Source of the DNA: Chromobotia macracanthus
Lineage: Eukaryota > Chordata > Actinopteri > Cypriniformes > Botiidae
Direction: 5' to 3'
DNA: 64,000 nucleotides
Assembly (NCBI GenBank): GCA_036877525.1
Contig: JAZGTH010000049.1
Coordinates: 248,001-312,000 of the forward strand
Position 1 is the first letter of the stretch. Each line of letters opens with the position of its first letter. The notes under the pieces are model-generated. The model saw nothing but the letters and a program-made list of their open reading frames with translations. It searched no databases and was not told the origin of the DNA. This document shows, piece by piece, positions 49,201 to 61,562 of the stretch. A program made the translations under genes and the position numbers.

Positions 49201-51458
49201 CCTCGAAACCGAGCCGCACCCCATCCCTCCGCAGCGGCTTCTCAAAGCGCCGCTCGCCTCTGGAAATCAATGAAAGATGTAAAGTGAGAAAACAAAGAAT
49301 TGACAAACTAAGGATGTAGAAAGCAGGGCTGTAAGTTTCACAATAAATGCGAATAAACAATGTACTGAATGTTGAATGTGTCAGCAGAGAGCATACCTGT
49401 CATCCCAGCTCTGGCTGCGGTGGATCTCTCGAACACTACGACCAAACCCACCCTCTACTTCCTCACTGCTTCTTTGGTAGAATCCACCTTCTCCTCTTCC
49501 TCTCCCTACACACACAACACGATCAGTGTCACTACATAATTTACACAGTTACACAAATCAATAGGTTAACTTACCTCTGCCACCTCGCACACTGCCTCTA
49601 CCTCGGTTCACCCCGGTCGGGACAGCCCCGCCCCCTTTACCCATAAGCCTCAGCACAGCCACACTGTTGACAGACATGGAGAAGTTCCTCTGCAGAGAGA
49701 AAACAAACATTAAGAATGAAACCATGACCACACCAAAACCACAAGATCTGCGTAGATCTTGCTACAGCGCTAAAGGCTATTTTCTTATTTTCAGTTTATG
49801 ACTTTAAAAATGGCCCTGCCCTAACTTCTTACATTTATAGTATGAGAGGTATGTCTAATCAGCCTGAGGCTGAAACAGCTGCTCTGTGTGTCTCACCTGC
49901 TCCTCCTCTGTGAGAGGCACCAGAGCCAGCGGCTGCTGAGGCTCATCCTGCAGAATCACAGCAAACTCCTTATCCTGCATTTCCTCAGGAACCTGAAAAC
50001 ACAAACCAGAGCCTGTGACTCACTCTCATTCAAATGAAGGAATACAAATGCCAGGTTCACTGAAGAAACTTAGCCACTGGATAGGAGCATTTACACAGAA
50101 AGTATACAAAACACTCCACAGTCATTCAAATTTAACATGAAAGTTTCTCATGACCCCTTTAATATTGTAATCAAACAAACATTTCTAAACTACTGTTTTT
50201 GCTACAAACGTAGAATCAAGCTTAACAACAGGCCACAAAACAATCCCTGCGATTTAGAAAACAGAAAACAGTTTTGTTTCCCACCTTGTTGTCTTTGACA
50301 TAAAGTGCTAGCATCTCCTCTCGACCGTAACGGTACTCGGCCAGCTTGTACTTTGGCATAGCAGGAGAGGCAGGAGGGGAGGACACACTGCCTCCACTGG
50401 AAAGTGCACGGAGCCTGAGAGAGCCAGAGAGATCAGATGAGAGGAGATCAAAACAGGGAGAAACATCCCACTCTTGGCGACTATCCAAGGACAGTGCTGT
50501 CAATGGTGACTGCAGTATATCCTGGTTTATTTTAGGAGCTGTCAGTGCCCCAGGTGGCTGTTTAAACTTTACACAAACAATAGCCTGCTGAGATAAGCTC
50601 GGGAAGAAGGCTTTGAAGAAACATGCCACCCCTGCATTGTACATGTCAAACCTAGAAATCCACTTTCATTGGCTGAAGACCAACTATGCACAGAGAAGCC
50701 TTAGTTCAGCAAAAGACCCGCCCAACAGCTTCATTTCTGCATAATCATTTAGGTGTGTGCCAAGAAGAGATCTAACCAGAGAACAGTGATGAGAAGGGAG
50801 AGAAATGGACCTTACAGAAACTTCAAGAAAATAAAGACATGCTTCAGAAAGAGAAAGTGCCTGGAGTCAAACTGAAATAAAGAAAAGCAAAGTGGTACAC
50901 CAAATGACACTGAGAGAAAAGATTACATTTGAGAAGAAGATTATTTAGGAAAAGTGAGTTCACAGGAAAGAGAGAACATGGCAAATAAGTCAAGAAGACA
51001 AGAAGTTTTACACATACAACAACAGGAAGAAAAAGGAGAAAGCAAACTCCCAATTAATTCCAAAATTTAAAAAAATGAGTTAAAAACGCTAGTCCTTCCT
51101 CTGTAACAGTGTGTATTGTGCAACCAGATTTTAAACTATATTCACTATATTTAAACTTATTCAATCACACAACGTCAACTTAAAGCAATACAAACATTAC
51201 AGAACACAAATCATCAAATAACACCCAATCAGTTATTAATCAACAGTTCATAAACTGGCATGTTATTTATTTGCAGTAATGTGGTATTCTGTCAAATCAG
51301 ACCTGTGTCTTCATTCTACGGTCATTGTCAAAATCAATCAATAGTGCTTATACAAATAACCTGTTTGAATAAAGTTTAACAGAAAGCAGGAAGGAAAGGT
51401 AAATATGAAGAGAGAGATATTACCATTCTGGGCCAAAGTTAAGTGTTTCAGCAGTCAT
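42952..51458 (-). CDS. gigyf1: GRB10-interacting GYF protein 1 (23 coding exons, 1009 aa)
   Basis: Exons: 51424-51458, 50285-50414, 49897-49992, 49575-49689, 49397-49505, 49066-49259, 48617-48843, 48415-48535, 47919-48095, 47665-47810, 47069-47228, 46781-46947, 46333-46436, 46085-46185, 45870-45940, 45663-45788, 45343-45534, 45081-45250, 44618-44778, 44325-44491, 44206-44253, 43925-44069, 42952-43019; total 3030 nt in frame. Residues 41-47 (YGREEML) are the 4EHP-binding motif. RG repeats lie near 115-132, the GYF domain at about 492-547 (WFYKDPQGEIQGPF, WFQAGYF), a Glu/Arg helix at 652-693 and Gln-rich helices either side. GIGYF1/2 with 4EHP repress translation and act in ribosome-collision control and IGF signalling. 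Human GIGYF1 is 1035 aa and ends similarly (GYS...DDY; here GYS...EDY). Exons 6 and 14 abut CA/TG tracts, as does exon 19. Confidence 0.96.
43318..43503. repeat. gigyf1: Duplicated segment, copy B (last gigyf1 intron)
   Basis: Direct-repeat partner of 41973-42190 with the same order of shared blocks. It is inside the intron between the last two coding exons (43020-43924). Confidence 0.75.
44779..44812 (-). repeat. gigyf1: Alternating GC/GT tract forming the exon 19 3' splice site of gigyf1
   Basis: Read on the minus strand, the intron ends GTGTGTGTGTGCGCGCGCGCAG directly before exon 19. There is no normal polypyrimidine tract; the purine-pyrimidine alternation is Z-DNA-prone. Confidence 0.85.
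46186..46258 (-). repeat. gigyf1: (TG)n tract at the exon 14 3' splice site of gigyf1
   Basis: Plus strand CACACA run (with one ACC break) becomes about 65 nt of TG on the transcribed strand, ending TGTGATGCAG at the acceptor of the 101-nt exon 14. UG repeats in this position bind TDP-43/CELF in other vertebrate genes. Confidence 0.9.
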
Positions 51459-51610
51459 ATTCTTCCTTCCTTCAGAGATGAAAGTCTACAAACAAAATGC
51501 ATCACACTGAAATACACTCTAAACACAGTGCACTCTATTTACTACACACAATTCAAGTATTACACTGCAGTGTGCCCATGAACATAAATTCATTTTTGCA
51601 TTATTCTTAC

Positions 51611-53060
51611 CCTGTCCAGAGGAGCGGCGCAGGCAGAACTAGGCTGGAGCGGGTATGGGAGAGAAGGCCAACACTTTTTGTGTGTGTGTGTGTGTGTTGT
51701 GAAGTTAAACTGACTTACACTGAGGAGAAATATAGCTGCCTTATTTAGGGTGTGTGTGCAGGAGAGCAAAAACTCCTAAAGATCAGACGCAAGTCAACAG
51801 CTCTTCTGTTCACAGCCGATACACAGATTAGAAAAACTAGAAAGCATCAAATCAACCCCCTCAGAAGTGTAATACCTGTTTTACTGCAGAAACTGCAGAT
51901 TTGATACTGATGTTTAGTCGATTTACTGCAGGGAACATCAAAAACAAAAAACAAACCAAACCTTCTTTTGATAATACAGCTGCCAGAAGCAGTAACCCCC
52001 TAAACGCTTATTTCTCTCTTTTCTGTGTGTGTCTCTGTATTTTCCTGTTGTACTGGAAATGCTGTGTGGACCAGGTCCCCGCTGGTGACCCCTCCTCACT
52101 CCACAGACCCTCTCCCTCGTTTACCTGCAGGAGAAAGAGGCACATAAAACTCCTCAATACTGCTGTCAAAACACAAGTCATATAACTGAAGGGTTTCTTT
52201 AAATCAGAGCTGTCAGAGATGTGGACAAATGTTGGGCAACACGCATGCCACAACATGCTACATAGTATAGCTAATGCGCTGTTGACCCGGGCTTGAGTCA
52301 CTTCCCCATCCCACCTCCCAACTTTGCATTATTCCCATTTCTACTTTCTTCTCACATTAAAAGCAACAAATCAACAAAAACACACACACAAAAAAACAGA
52401 GAAAGACGTTTCAACCCATTATACTGCTAAATCAAGACATGGGTTTTGACCTAGCCTATTTTAGGATGAAATCTTCCTAAGATAAGTGACACATCTGCAG
52501 TACAGGAGTTATTTCAATAGAGAGGAGACGAGGAAGAATCTCCAGGGGCTTGATCACAGCACCTACAGATGTCATAGCAGCAGATATATCCAAGCAACAC
52601 AACAAAACCTGCAGTGTAAATGTGAATCGCTGGGGAATCCGGCTCTGTGAGAGGGGCGTGCACCAGCTAAACATTTAACACAAATCTCTTTAAAACACAC
52701 ATTTAACAGCAAGTAAATACGCGACTTTTGCATTGCTGGAGACTGAGAAGCGGAGCAGGATGGCAGTGAGGGGCGTGTCCCGCAGCAGAAACATCCGCAG
52801 GCCTCAGTTCTACCTCAGTTCTACCTCAGTTCTACCTCAATTCTACCTCATTCACGCGTCCGTGCATCTGCGTTCATCCTCACGCAAGATGACCGGGGGA
52901 GGAAACGACCGAACCGAGCAAAGCAAACGCGTCGTGACATTTTAACGAGCCACGGCAGCGACTGACTACTCGCCCCTGCGACGTCTTCAGTCGCGCTGTC
53001 GACGCAGACGCGCAGCCCAACCAAACGCCACACGTTTGATACCGGAGCGCCATGTTTCAC
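51611..53060 (-). other. gigyf1: gigyf1 5' UTR exons and first introns (not fully resolved)
   Basis: The coding start at 51458 is preceded by non-coding DNA. A strong minus-strand donor CAGG|GTAAGAAT at 51611-51618 suggests a 5' UTR exon just right of it. Another acceptor-like CTCCTGCAG followed by GTAAAC is near 52115-52130. The first exon probably starts in the CpG island at about 52.7-53.0 kb. Exact boundaries need transcript data. Confidence 0.4.
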
Positions 53061-53900
53061 CGTCAGCTCACGGCGGGTCAGCGTCGCGTCGAGGCGTCGC
53101 GGGCAGGAAGGGGGAGTGCCCGACCCGACCCGACCCCTCCTCCCCCCCGCGCACGCGGCGCCCCTCTAAACTCCACTCCGCTGCTTCCCGTGGCCTTCAA
53201 CCCGCGGCCAGAGCTGCCGTACCGAAACACGCAACCCGTCCGAACCGCGAACCGCACGACTTCACCTCACGCGCTGCGGGTTTTCTGCTGCCCTTCCCAC
53301 CCGAGACTTAAAGCAGCCGCCGTCAGCCATGAGCGCTTCCAGCGTTCGAGGAGACGCACCGCTGCTCACCGTGTTTGTGGAGCCGTCGATGCGATGTTTA
53401 CTGTCCAGTCGCCCCTTTAAACTCTACGATCGTGGCTGTGGGTGCATGTGCAGTGGTCCGTGTGCTGTGCTCCTCCTCGGGATCGGTTTCTCCGGGTTTG
53501 GCTCTCTCTCTCGCCGTGTGTTGATGTCTACTACGCGCTTGTTGTTTGTGTTTTAGGGAAGATGGCCGTCCTTGCTCCCTCATACCACGTGACCCGCTGG
53601 AGCGCGGCCTTAAAAGGCGCGTGCAGACGGCGCCCCCTAACGGCGTCAGATGACAGCGAGCCGCGCCACCTTTCAAAATAAAAGCCCCGCTGCTCCAGAC
53701 CCGTGTATCGCCCTCACTCTCCCACCCATACGCCACCAGCTCCCGCACACCTCTTCTGTGAGCGCGGCACTTCCGGGTGTTTGTTCTGTGTGTTACTCTG
53801 CGTGTTGTTTCATCTCAGACCTGCGATCTGTACTAATGCGGGAGAGGTAAATAAAGTGAGGGCTGTGGCGCGCTGTTCAACAGACCCGGGTGTGATGAAT
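52700..53900. promoter_or_regulatory. CpG-island divergent promoter of gigyf1 and fis1
   Basis: Very CpG-dense block between two divergent genes. Motifs seen: AAGATGGC (YY1) at 53559-53566, CCACGTGAC (E-box, USF/MYC type) at 53584-53592 and ACTTCCGG (ETS/GABPA) at 53769-53776, all typical of housekeeping and mitochondrial gene promoters. The YY1 and ETS sites are nearer fis1. The open frames across the island (up to 122 codons) are GC-rich artefacts. Confidence 0.7.
52802..52853. repeat. 11-bp tandem repeat, about 4.7 copies
   Basis: CCTCAGTTCTA starts at 52802, 52813 and 52824, then CCTCAATTCTA at 52835 and a partial copy at 52846. It lies at the gigyf1 side of the divergent promoter. Confidence 0.95.
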
Positions 53901-54033
53901 ATAACGCTGTAATTGATTGTATACCACGACCGTAACTCAGTACGTTTTTATTTTGCAGCAGTTTCGACGTAACTCGGTGACTTTTACTTTGACAGCCACG
54001 TTAACGTGCTGGGATTGTTTGTCTTTCGAGAAC

Positions 54034-55599
54034 ATGGAGGCGATTTTGTCAGATCTTGTGACACCAGAAGATCTAAAGGTAAATACACGTCACCGTTTCC
54101 TTTATAAATATCATCAATAAGCTGCTTATTATACCCAGCCTCCGTCGTTGTGGTGATGAGATGGAGAAATGATACTAAGACACATCGATCATATATTGTG
54201 CTAGAGTTTTGACTGACGCAGTTCTGCTGTACGTCATCAGAATATAACATCACTGAACTTTCTCGAGGTCTCTCGATTCTTTGACTGGTGTTAGTTTAGT
54301 CCAATCTCTTATGCTGTTCTGTCACATACTGTTTCTGGGGAAACAGATTGTTCTCTGTCCTCACTGAAGGCTGATTCTCATATTAAAGTTCGTCTGTCAC
54401 TTATCTTGCCGTCATCCTCTGATGTAATGCGTTCAGCTCTTTCGCGTGTGCTTGTCTTGCAGAGGTTTGAGAAGAAGTATAACTCTGAACTGGTTAATGG
54501 GCCTGTTTCCAAGGAAACCACTTTTGAATATGCCTGGTGTTTGATCAGAAGCAAGTACACAAATGACATTGTGAAAGGAAGTCAGCTTTTGGAAGGTCAG
54601 TGCTTCATGTCTTATTTCAGCAGGCCCAGATAGGAGAATTATTAGGAGAATGGAGTATACAGCACTGGAACATGTGCGGGAGCTCTGTAGAAGTAGACAT
54701 GAGCCCGGTGAGAAGGTTTTTATAACTCGTATCTCATGTTTGTTTGTCATAACAGGGCTGGTTCATGCAAGCAAAAAAGATGATCAGAGAGACTTTTTAT
54801 TCTACCTTGCTGTTGCCAACTACAGACTTAAGGTGAGTTAACATTTTTGCAGACAAAATGTTTTTGAGGTGTGATGATGATGCTTGTGTTCACATATATT
54901 TTAATAACATCTTTAGTTACGTATCAGAGGCAATTTATTACAATACTAACTAAAGCTAATTGTTACTGGATGTCTCTAAAGGCTGCACGTTTTTTAAATG
55001 AAAACAAATGTACATAATATTCAGTCTCCCCGTGTACTTTGTTCTCTGTCCTGTACTCTTTTCTTCTCTCAGGAGTATGAGAAAGCATTGAAATACATTC
55101 GTACTCTGCTCAAGAATGAACCAGACAATAAACAGGCCCTGGAGTTGGAGAAACTCATCAACAATGCACTGAGAAAAGGTGTGAATCGACAGCATTTCAA
55201 CACACCCTGAACCCCTCCAGGCTTCACATCAGAAATCATGCATTCTCTCACCATGTGTCACAGATAAATGGGTAGTTGGAAAGTTAAGATTTTATGTTAT
55301 AATTATGAATGTATAAAGGGAAATGATATAGGGTATATTTTCAGAAGCTGTAAAATGTTTTTCGCCACCATAAATAAATCATGAAGAGACAATGTGTGTC
55401 TATTAACCAAGCATCTATGGTGGGCAGAGTAAAAAAAAAAACCACATCACCTCAATGGGGAAATTATATATTGTTTTCTCTCACTCATCTTTTTCCAGAT
55501 GGTTTGGTTGGCATGGCGATCGTTGGTGGCATTGGATTGGGCGTGGCTGGATTGGCAGGTCTTATTGGTCTGGCAGTGGCTAAAGGTGCAAAGTCCTAA
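54034..55599 (+). CDS. fis1: Mitochondrial fission 1 protein Fis1 (5 exons, 153 aa)
   Basis: Exons 54034-54078, 54463-54595, 54756-54832, 55073-55178 and 55499-55599 total 462 nt ending in TAA; all junctions are GT-AG in phase. Fis1 is a tail-anchored outer-membrane protein of mitochondria and peroxisomes that recruits fission and mitophagy factors. Residues 1-120 carry the two TPR-like repeats (RFEKKYNSEL; FEYAWCLIRSKYTNDI; DFLFYLAVANYRLKEYEKA; KYIRTLLKNEPDNKQALEL). Residues about 127-148 are the Gly/Leu/Ala-rich membrane anchor, followed by a basic KGAKS tail. Human FIS1 is 152 aa, so the length fits. It is divergent from gigyf1 with a shared CpG island and upstream of claudin-15, as in the human 7q22.1 pairing of FIS1 and CLDN15. 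Confidence 0.97.
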
Positions 55600-55798
55600 A
55601 ATGGATTCGTGGAAAAGCACTTTGATTCCATCTTCTGTCCTGGAAAGAGACATCACATTTTCATTAAACCCTGAGGACTGGCTGTTTTTTTAACTTTATT
55701 GTATTGAATAGTTATGTTTTACTAAGTTCTTTCTGTTTATCTTCATTCACTACTCTTCACTCACAGTGGGGATGGGATGTATCGTAATGTGGGATTGG

Positions 55799-55804
55799 AA
55801 TAAA
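55799..55804 (+). terminator. fis1: Candidate poly(A) signal of fis1
   Basis: AATAAA 200 nt after the fis1 stop codon, the first canonical hexamer downstream. Confidence 0.55.
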
Positions 55805-55899
55805 GTAATATGCTGTCTTTGTCCTTTTGATCACATAAGGGTTAATTAAAACCACAGAGTTAGTAAGGATTTGTAATACTGGATACGACTTATCTTAAG

Positions 55900-58800
55900 C
55901 ATGTCATTTGAGTTCACTTTTAATCGCATCAATTTATTTACAATTAAATCAATCAATATGGATGTTTGTAATATACTAAAACCTCACTCCTCTGTTAAAG
56001 AATTAAAAGGTGTACTCACACGTGTTTCCCATGTTTCTTCATTGGTTTGACACTGAGGTGTCATGTGTGCTCGCAGCTACAGTGTGCTCACATAAATCAG
56101 AGCTTCATAAACAAAGCAACAAAGCACATCAGTTCTGTTCAACAGATCTAAAAGCCCAGAACAGGTACTAGAAACTAATGCAGAGAAGATTTTTTTAGCT
56201 TTCAATTAATAGATCATTGTGGGTTACATACACAGGACTCACACTAAATGTATTCATGTAAATAAAACACTGGAATCACAGAAATCTTTATTTCTGTGTG
56301 TTTATACTAGAAACAGAAATAATTTCTCCAGCTTTCTGCATTAGTAGGACAGAGCTGACATGCTCATGAAAAACTAAAAAATACAAACAGAAAAGCCATG
56401 GAAATTTGTTGGTTAAAAATTCATTAGTTAAGGAGTGTGGGAACCCTGGTAGGAGCTAATAAGTAAAAGTGATGGTTTCTGTGGGGTTCTGAAGTTGCTG
56501 GTTAAACAGTCACAGCGTTGTCTCTCATGCATCATTAGCTCAAAGGTTCTCAGATGCAGGACCATCAACATCAACTGAAATCAACAACAATCAGACCTTG
56601 AAAGTAACAAATGTCCTATCAGACATGTTTGCTAAAGATCATGTTGGATAATAACGTCAGTTTAATGCTGGGTACAATCCCTCTCACTCTTCCCACATTT
56701 TTCATGCCAGGCCGAGTGAAGCACGTGTTTTACAATGGTTTCAATGGTTTATGGTTACCATTAGTAACATCATTTTATAACACGGTATTGAGGTTACTTA
56801 TTAACTGGCAAACCAAATGATGGCAGGAAGTTTGTTGTATAAGCTATTCTCATTCTGGATAAAGAAATTACATAATGCAGAAATCAACTCTTAATCATCC
56901 ATCCATCTATCTGAAGGCCTGTCTGTCTGTCTTTCATGTCTAAACTGCCAGTTTGTGTAACAATCAAATGTACATCAACACTGAAAGGAAGAACAAAGGT
57001 TAGGGAAGAACCAAACCTGCTCTTGAAAAATAACTTTCCTGCAGAGTTTTGTTTCAGACCTAATCAAACACACCTCACATCTAAACAGTGTCTCTGGGTT
57101 CACTTCACAATTAACTTTAACACAACTTTAAACCCCGTCACAGAGTCTTCCATCAACTCTGCAGTTGTTATAAATGTCTAATCATTAAAAGTGCCATCAT
57201 CACTTTAGGAGATGTGCATGTGCGAAAACCATTTTGTTTGTAAAAAGAATAATTACAGTTAAGCTATAGCAAACAAGCCAGTCATAAAGCTGACCTTTAA
57301 AACCCACAACAATCATCTGCTTATCACACACCAGAGATTCAGTACAGCTGAAGCACCAAATCCAACGTTTGTCCTCACATTGTTACATGTGAAAAGGTTA
57401 AACATTATATGCTATAAAAATATATAAGTTCCAACAAATGCGGCCTGACATACAGCACAGATGTCTTTGGGTTTTTTTACAGCAGCTGTTTTTAGCATTA
57501 TGTACTTTTTCCGTAAGGAATGCATAAGAAGAATACACTTTAGAGAGGCATTGTATATTTCTGCACATTTTATAGACATGTTTGATAATACATAACACTT
57601 CCCTCTGGTGCAGAGAATTGATCTAAGGATCAACATGACAATCTTGTGATAGTTTTTGCACTCTTCACTCATAGTTACTTAACATTACAACAATAAAATA
57701 AGTTAATCACTCATGGGACTTTAGTCACCTGTGATTAGTCACCTAGCTATTATTAGCTGTTGTTAATGTTTAAAATCAATATGAAGTCTTTATGAAGTTT
57801 TAAAAGATTTCACAATAGTCTGGATACTTATTGCCAAATGTTAAAGATTTGGTTATTTCCATATGCACTTTGGTCTCATGTTTTGGTCTCATGTCATATT
57901 TTGTTAACATCATCTCTTTTGAGATGGCTGTTTTTGCTTCTATGCCATTAACCATTAATGAATAATTTGTATGTCATGTGACAGATTTTAACCAATTTTA
58001 GTTAATCATTCCTTCTGCAGGCGTTTCTGTGACAGCTGAAATGAATTTAGTGAAAGCTCACAAGTGGTTAAAAATATTTTTTTTTTTATTTGCACAATTT
58101 AAATAGTAATTAATGTGTGGGAACATTAATTATGTTATTAATTATTTTCAATTATTAATTATTTTCAGTTGTAAGAGAGAAACATTTAAACTGAATATGA
58201 ATATTTTTTCACAAAATTAAAGACATTTTTCAAATACAAATAAATAAAATGGCATACTTTAATAGAACTTGACAAATGATACATGACAAAGCATGTTTAA
58301 TGTAGTAAATGTCAGTACAGTTGTTTTTTTCTTTTCTATAACCAGGGACAGTGATAGTATGGATCACATCATCACAGTTTCCAGCAGTAGTGACTGGTGT
58401 GTGTTTCCTATAGACCGTCTGATAAAATGTGTGTCTGAAGCAGTTGTGAATGGATCACTAATAACAGGTGCAAACAGGGGAGACAGATAATGCAGTAATA
58501 ATGCAGTAGGGAATGAGATAAACAATGAGTGTGTCTCAATCAGCTCCCTAGTTCAGTAGTCAGGACACTGATTAGAGTCTCAGCACTTCCTAAAAAATCC
58601 CACCATGCAGTGCAAAACCAGAGGTTAGTATTTTGTTCCTCTTTTGCTATAATTGCAGTATATTAATGGTTTTGAGCATTCATACATGGATATAATCTGA
58701 CCATCTCTGTCAGAGACCACTAACAGACTGTTAGATCACAGCCCCCTTCAGCTCTCATGAATTACTGTATGATCTTATTCACAATATACTGAACATTAGA

Positions 58801-59700
58801 AAGATCTAGCGACTTGGAGCTGCAAAATAAACAGAAAGAATTTTCTCCTGCTCCTTGTTCTGTTTGCATTTAACTGATCTCTGTTCACACTAAACTTTCT
58901 TTGTTTTTCATTCATACTCCTATATATCTGTGGTTTAATTTATTATGTCTGTTCTGTGTAAGTGTGGCGGTGAGTGTGTGTGCTGAGTGTCCAGTGTATT
59001 GAGTCTGGGTCTTTACCAGTGTCTGATGCATGTACATCATATACTGATTCACAGCCTATAGGGAGCCTGACTGAAACACACCCACTGTCAATACAAAAGC
59101 ACCTTTATATATGACTGGTGTTCCCCATTTTACTCCTGCACGTCCTCTTATAAAAATGATGCGATCAATAAGTCAACAATTGTTTTAATGACTTCAACTC
59201 ATCAGAATAATTTAGGCTTTTACAATTTCTATAAGACATGTGAGATTGAATTAAACTTTGTAAGTTTAACGGCTACAGGCTAATTTAATTTTGAGATTTA
59301 CAATGGCTTGTGAGTATAAATCTGACTTTAAGTCTACTTAAACATTTAAAGCAGCAACTTAACACATTTTTAAGGTGAAAGAGATGGAAAGTTTTCTTTA
59401 CAGTGATGGGGACAGTTCAGAAACGTTTTACGTACGACATCTGTTTATAATAGACCTAGTTAATACTTGAAGAGATTTAAAAGTGTGGATCAGTCAGTGC
59501 TTGCTTTATGATCATGTTTCCAGACGTTTTATCCCTATAAAACCTGGATCCAGTTTATGAACGTTTATGCAAATGCTATCACCAGGCATTTGCAAAGTAC
59601 ACTTAAGTAAATAATGCAAAAACCAACGAGTTGACGAACTGAACAGTGAATGTTCATGTCCATGTGAAGTCAGATGAAGGTGAAAGCAGACTCACGTTCA
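55900..59700. other. Intergenic DNA between fis1 and claudin-15
   Basis: AT-rich DNA with no supported exon on either strand. An AATTAATTATTTTCAATTATT-type palindromic AT patch occurs near 58115-58170. I see no clear transposon or RNA gene. Confidence 0.6.
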
Positions 59701-59748
59701 TTCTGCTGAGATATAACTGATGATCAGTGAAGGTCAGGGAATGAACGT

Positions 59749-59757
59749 TGGACTTTG
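59749..59757 (-). promoter_or_regulatory. cldn15: HNF4-specific binding motif
   Basis: TGGACTTTG on plus is CAAAGTCCA on minus, the HNF4-specific core. It is 86 bp upstream of a TATA box and about 330 bp before the claudin-15 start. HNF4A drives enterocyte genes, which fits claudin-15 expression in gut. Confidence 0.5.
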
Positions 59758-59834
59758 GCGATAACCACCTGTTGAGTTTCGGGGTGTAAAATCTAACAGA
59801 GACAGTTGCACATGAGGGGAGGGCAAATGCAACC

Positions 59835-59842
59835 TATAAAAG
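59835..59842 (+). promoter_or_regulatory. cldn15: TATA box of claudin-15 promoter
   Basis: TATAAAAG, 244 bp upstream of the ATG, with a GATA-type TGATAAG at 59913-59919 downstream. A start site near 59865 would give a 5' UTR of about 210 nt. Inferred, without transcript data. Confidence 0.5.
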
Positions 59843-60078
59843 ACTCATCGTCACTTTAAACGCCATATACTGTTATGTCACACTGCTGAAATCTTGTACT
59901 GCATGGAATAAATGATAAGAAGCAGCTCCTGAGGACAATAAACCTGCGCACTGGATACATGATAATTCAGCATCAAATACAGTGATCACATTTAGAAAAT
60001 ATATAAAGGAATACGTAAGAAAGGATTATAGACATTGTTTTTGGACCCTTTAGGAGCCTGTACGAAATCAAAGCGACA

Positions 60079-61521
60079 ATGGATCCAATTCTTGAGGTGG
60101 TTGCTTTAATTCTTGGCTTTTTGAGTTGGGTAATGGTTGGGGTCGCCATTCCGAACCGCTACTGGAAAGTGTCGTCCATCGACGGAACCGTCATAACAAC
60201 CTCAACAATATACGAGAATCTGTGGATGTCCTGCGCCACCGACTCCACCGGCGTGCACAACTGCCGGGAGTTCCCATCCATGCTCGCGCTCTCCGGTACA
60301 CAGTGTGATCCAGCAACTTCCAGAACAAACACCAAAGTCTGAAATTGTGTTGTTACTACAATGACGATTTAATTACTAAATAAAATGACGTTCAATAATA
60401 ACAATAATAATCGATGTTGAGGTAACAACATCTGCAGGGCGATATTTCGATATATTACGCTGTTGATTTCGAGGTTCAGCTCACAGCTGAACCTCGAAAT
60501 CATTCAGCTGTGAGCATTTTCCACAGCAATAACTGGCACTTATTATTAGAAATAAAGTGCAGTACTAATGCCTGATAACATGACCTCCTCCAGGCTACAT
60601 CCAGGCGTCCCGGGCTCTTATGATCGCGGCTGTCGTGTTCGGCACTTTCGGGGTCGTGGCTTCACTGATCGGCATGCAGTGCTCGAAGGCAGGCGGAGAG
60701 AACTACGTGCTTAAAGGCAGAATCGCCGGTATCGGAGGCGCGTTTTTCCTTCTTCAAGGTAAAAATCATTACAGATTAAACTCGACATAACACGGGATCT
60801 TACAGTCAATGTAATCGTTTCACAATAAAGCTTTCTTCTGTACATTCACGCATTGAAGACATGTATCGATCCACATTCCTGTATCTGAATCTGTCATCGA
60901 TATCTGCAGGTCTGTGCACGATGGTGTCAGTGTCGTGGTACGCGTTCAACATCACGCAGGACTTCTTTAATCCACTCTTCCCCGGACAAAAGTATGTCAC
61001 ATGTACTCCCCACACTGTAAACAGTGCTTTCACATGGCAATGTCAGTTTTAATGAACAGGTTTTAATTGCACTAAATCTCACTACTTCAGGTTACAACAA
61101 CGAGAGTTAAAATACAGTGTATACTGTATTAAATACTTTCTGCAGCACATGCACATCGAGTTTCTAAAGGCAAAATCGTGCCCCCTACTGTCTCATTTAA
61201 CACCAGTCGTTTACAATTCCACTTTGCACAGTTTGTGCTGATGAATTGCTCACATACTTCACTAATCTGATGTTTAAACCTCTTTATTTGTCTGCACTGT
61301 AATACCCTCCGTATTATTATAGTTAAGATCGGGTTAATAATTTGCAAATTGTTAATATTATACTGAGCTGACCTGAATATGTTGTGCATCTGTTGTTCTG
61401 TGGTGTAGATATGAGATTGGAGAGGGTTTATACATTGGCTGGGCCTCTGGTACTCTCGCCATCTGTGGAGGAGCTTGCCTCATGTTTTCCTGCAAATTTG
61501 GCACAAAAGAGAAGAGGTGAA

Positions 61522-61562
<41 letters not shown>

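Noticed and set aside
53052..53420. 122-codon plus-strand frame in the gigyf1/fis1 island
   Set aside because: GC-rich, Pro/Arg-rich composition with overlapping frames in the same DNA; typical CpG-island artefact.
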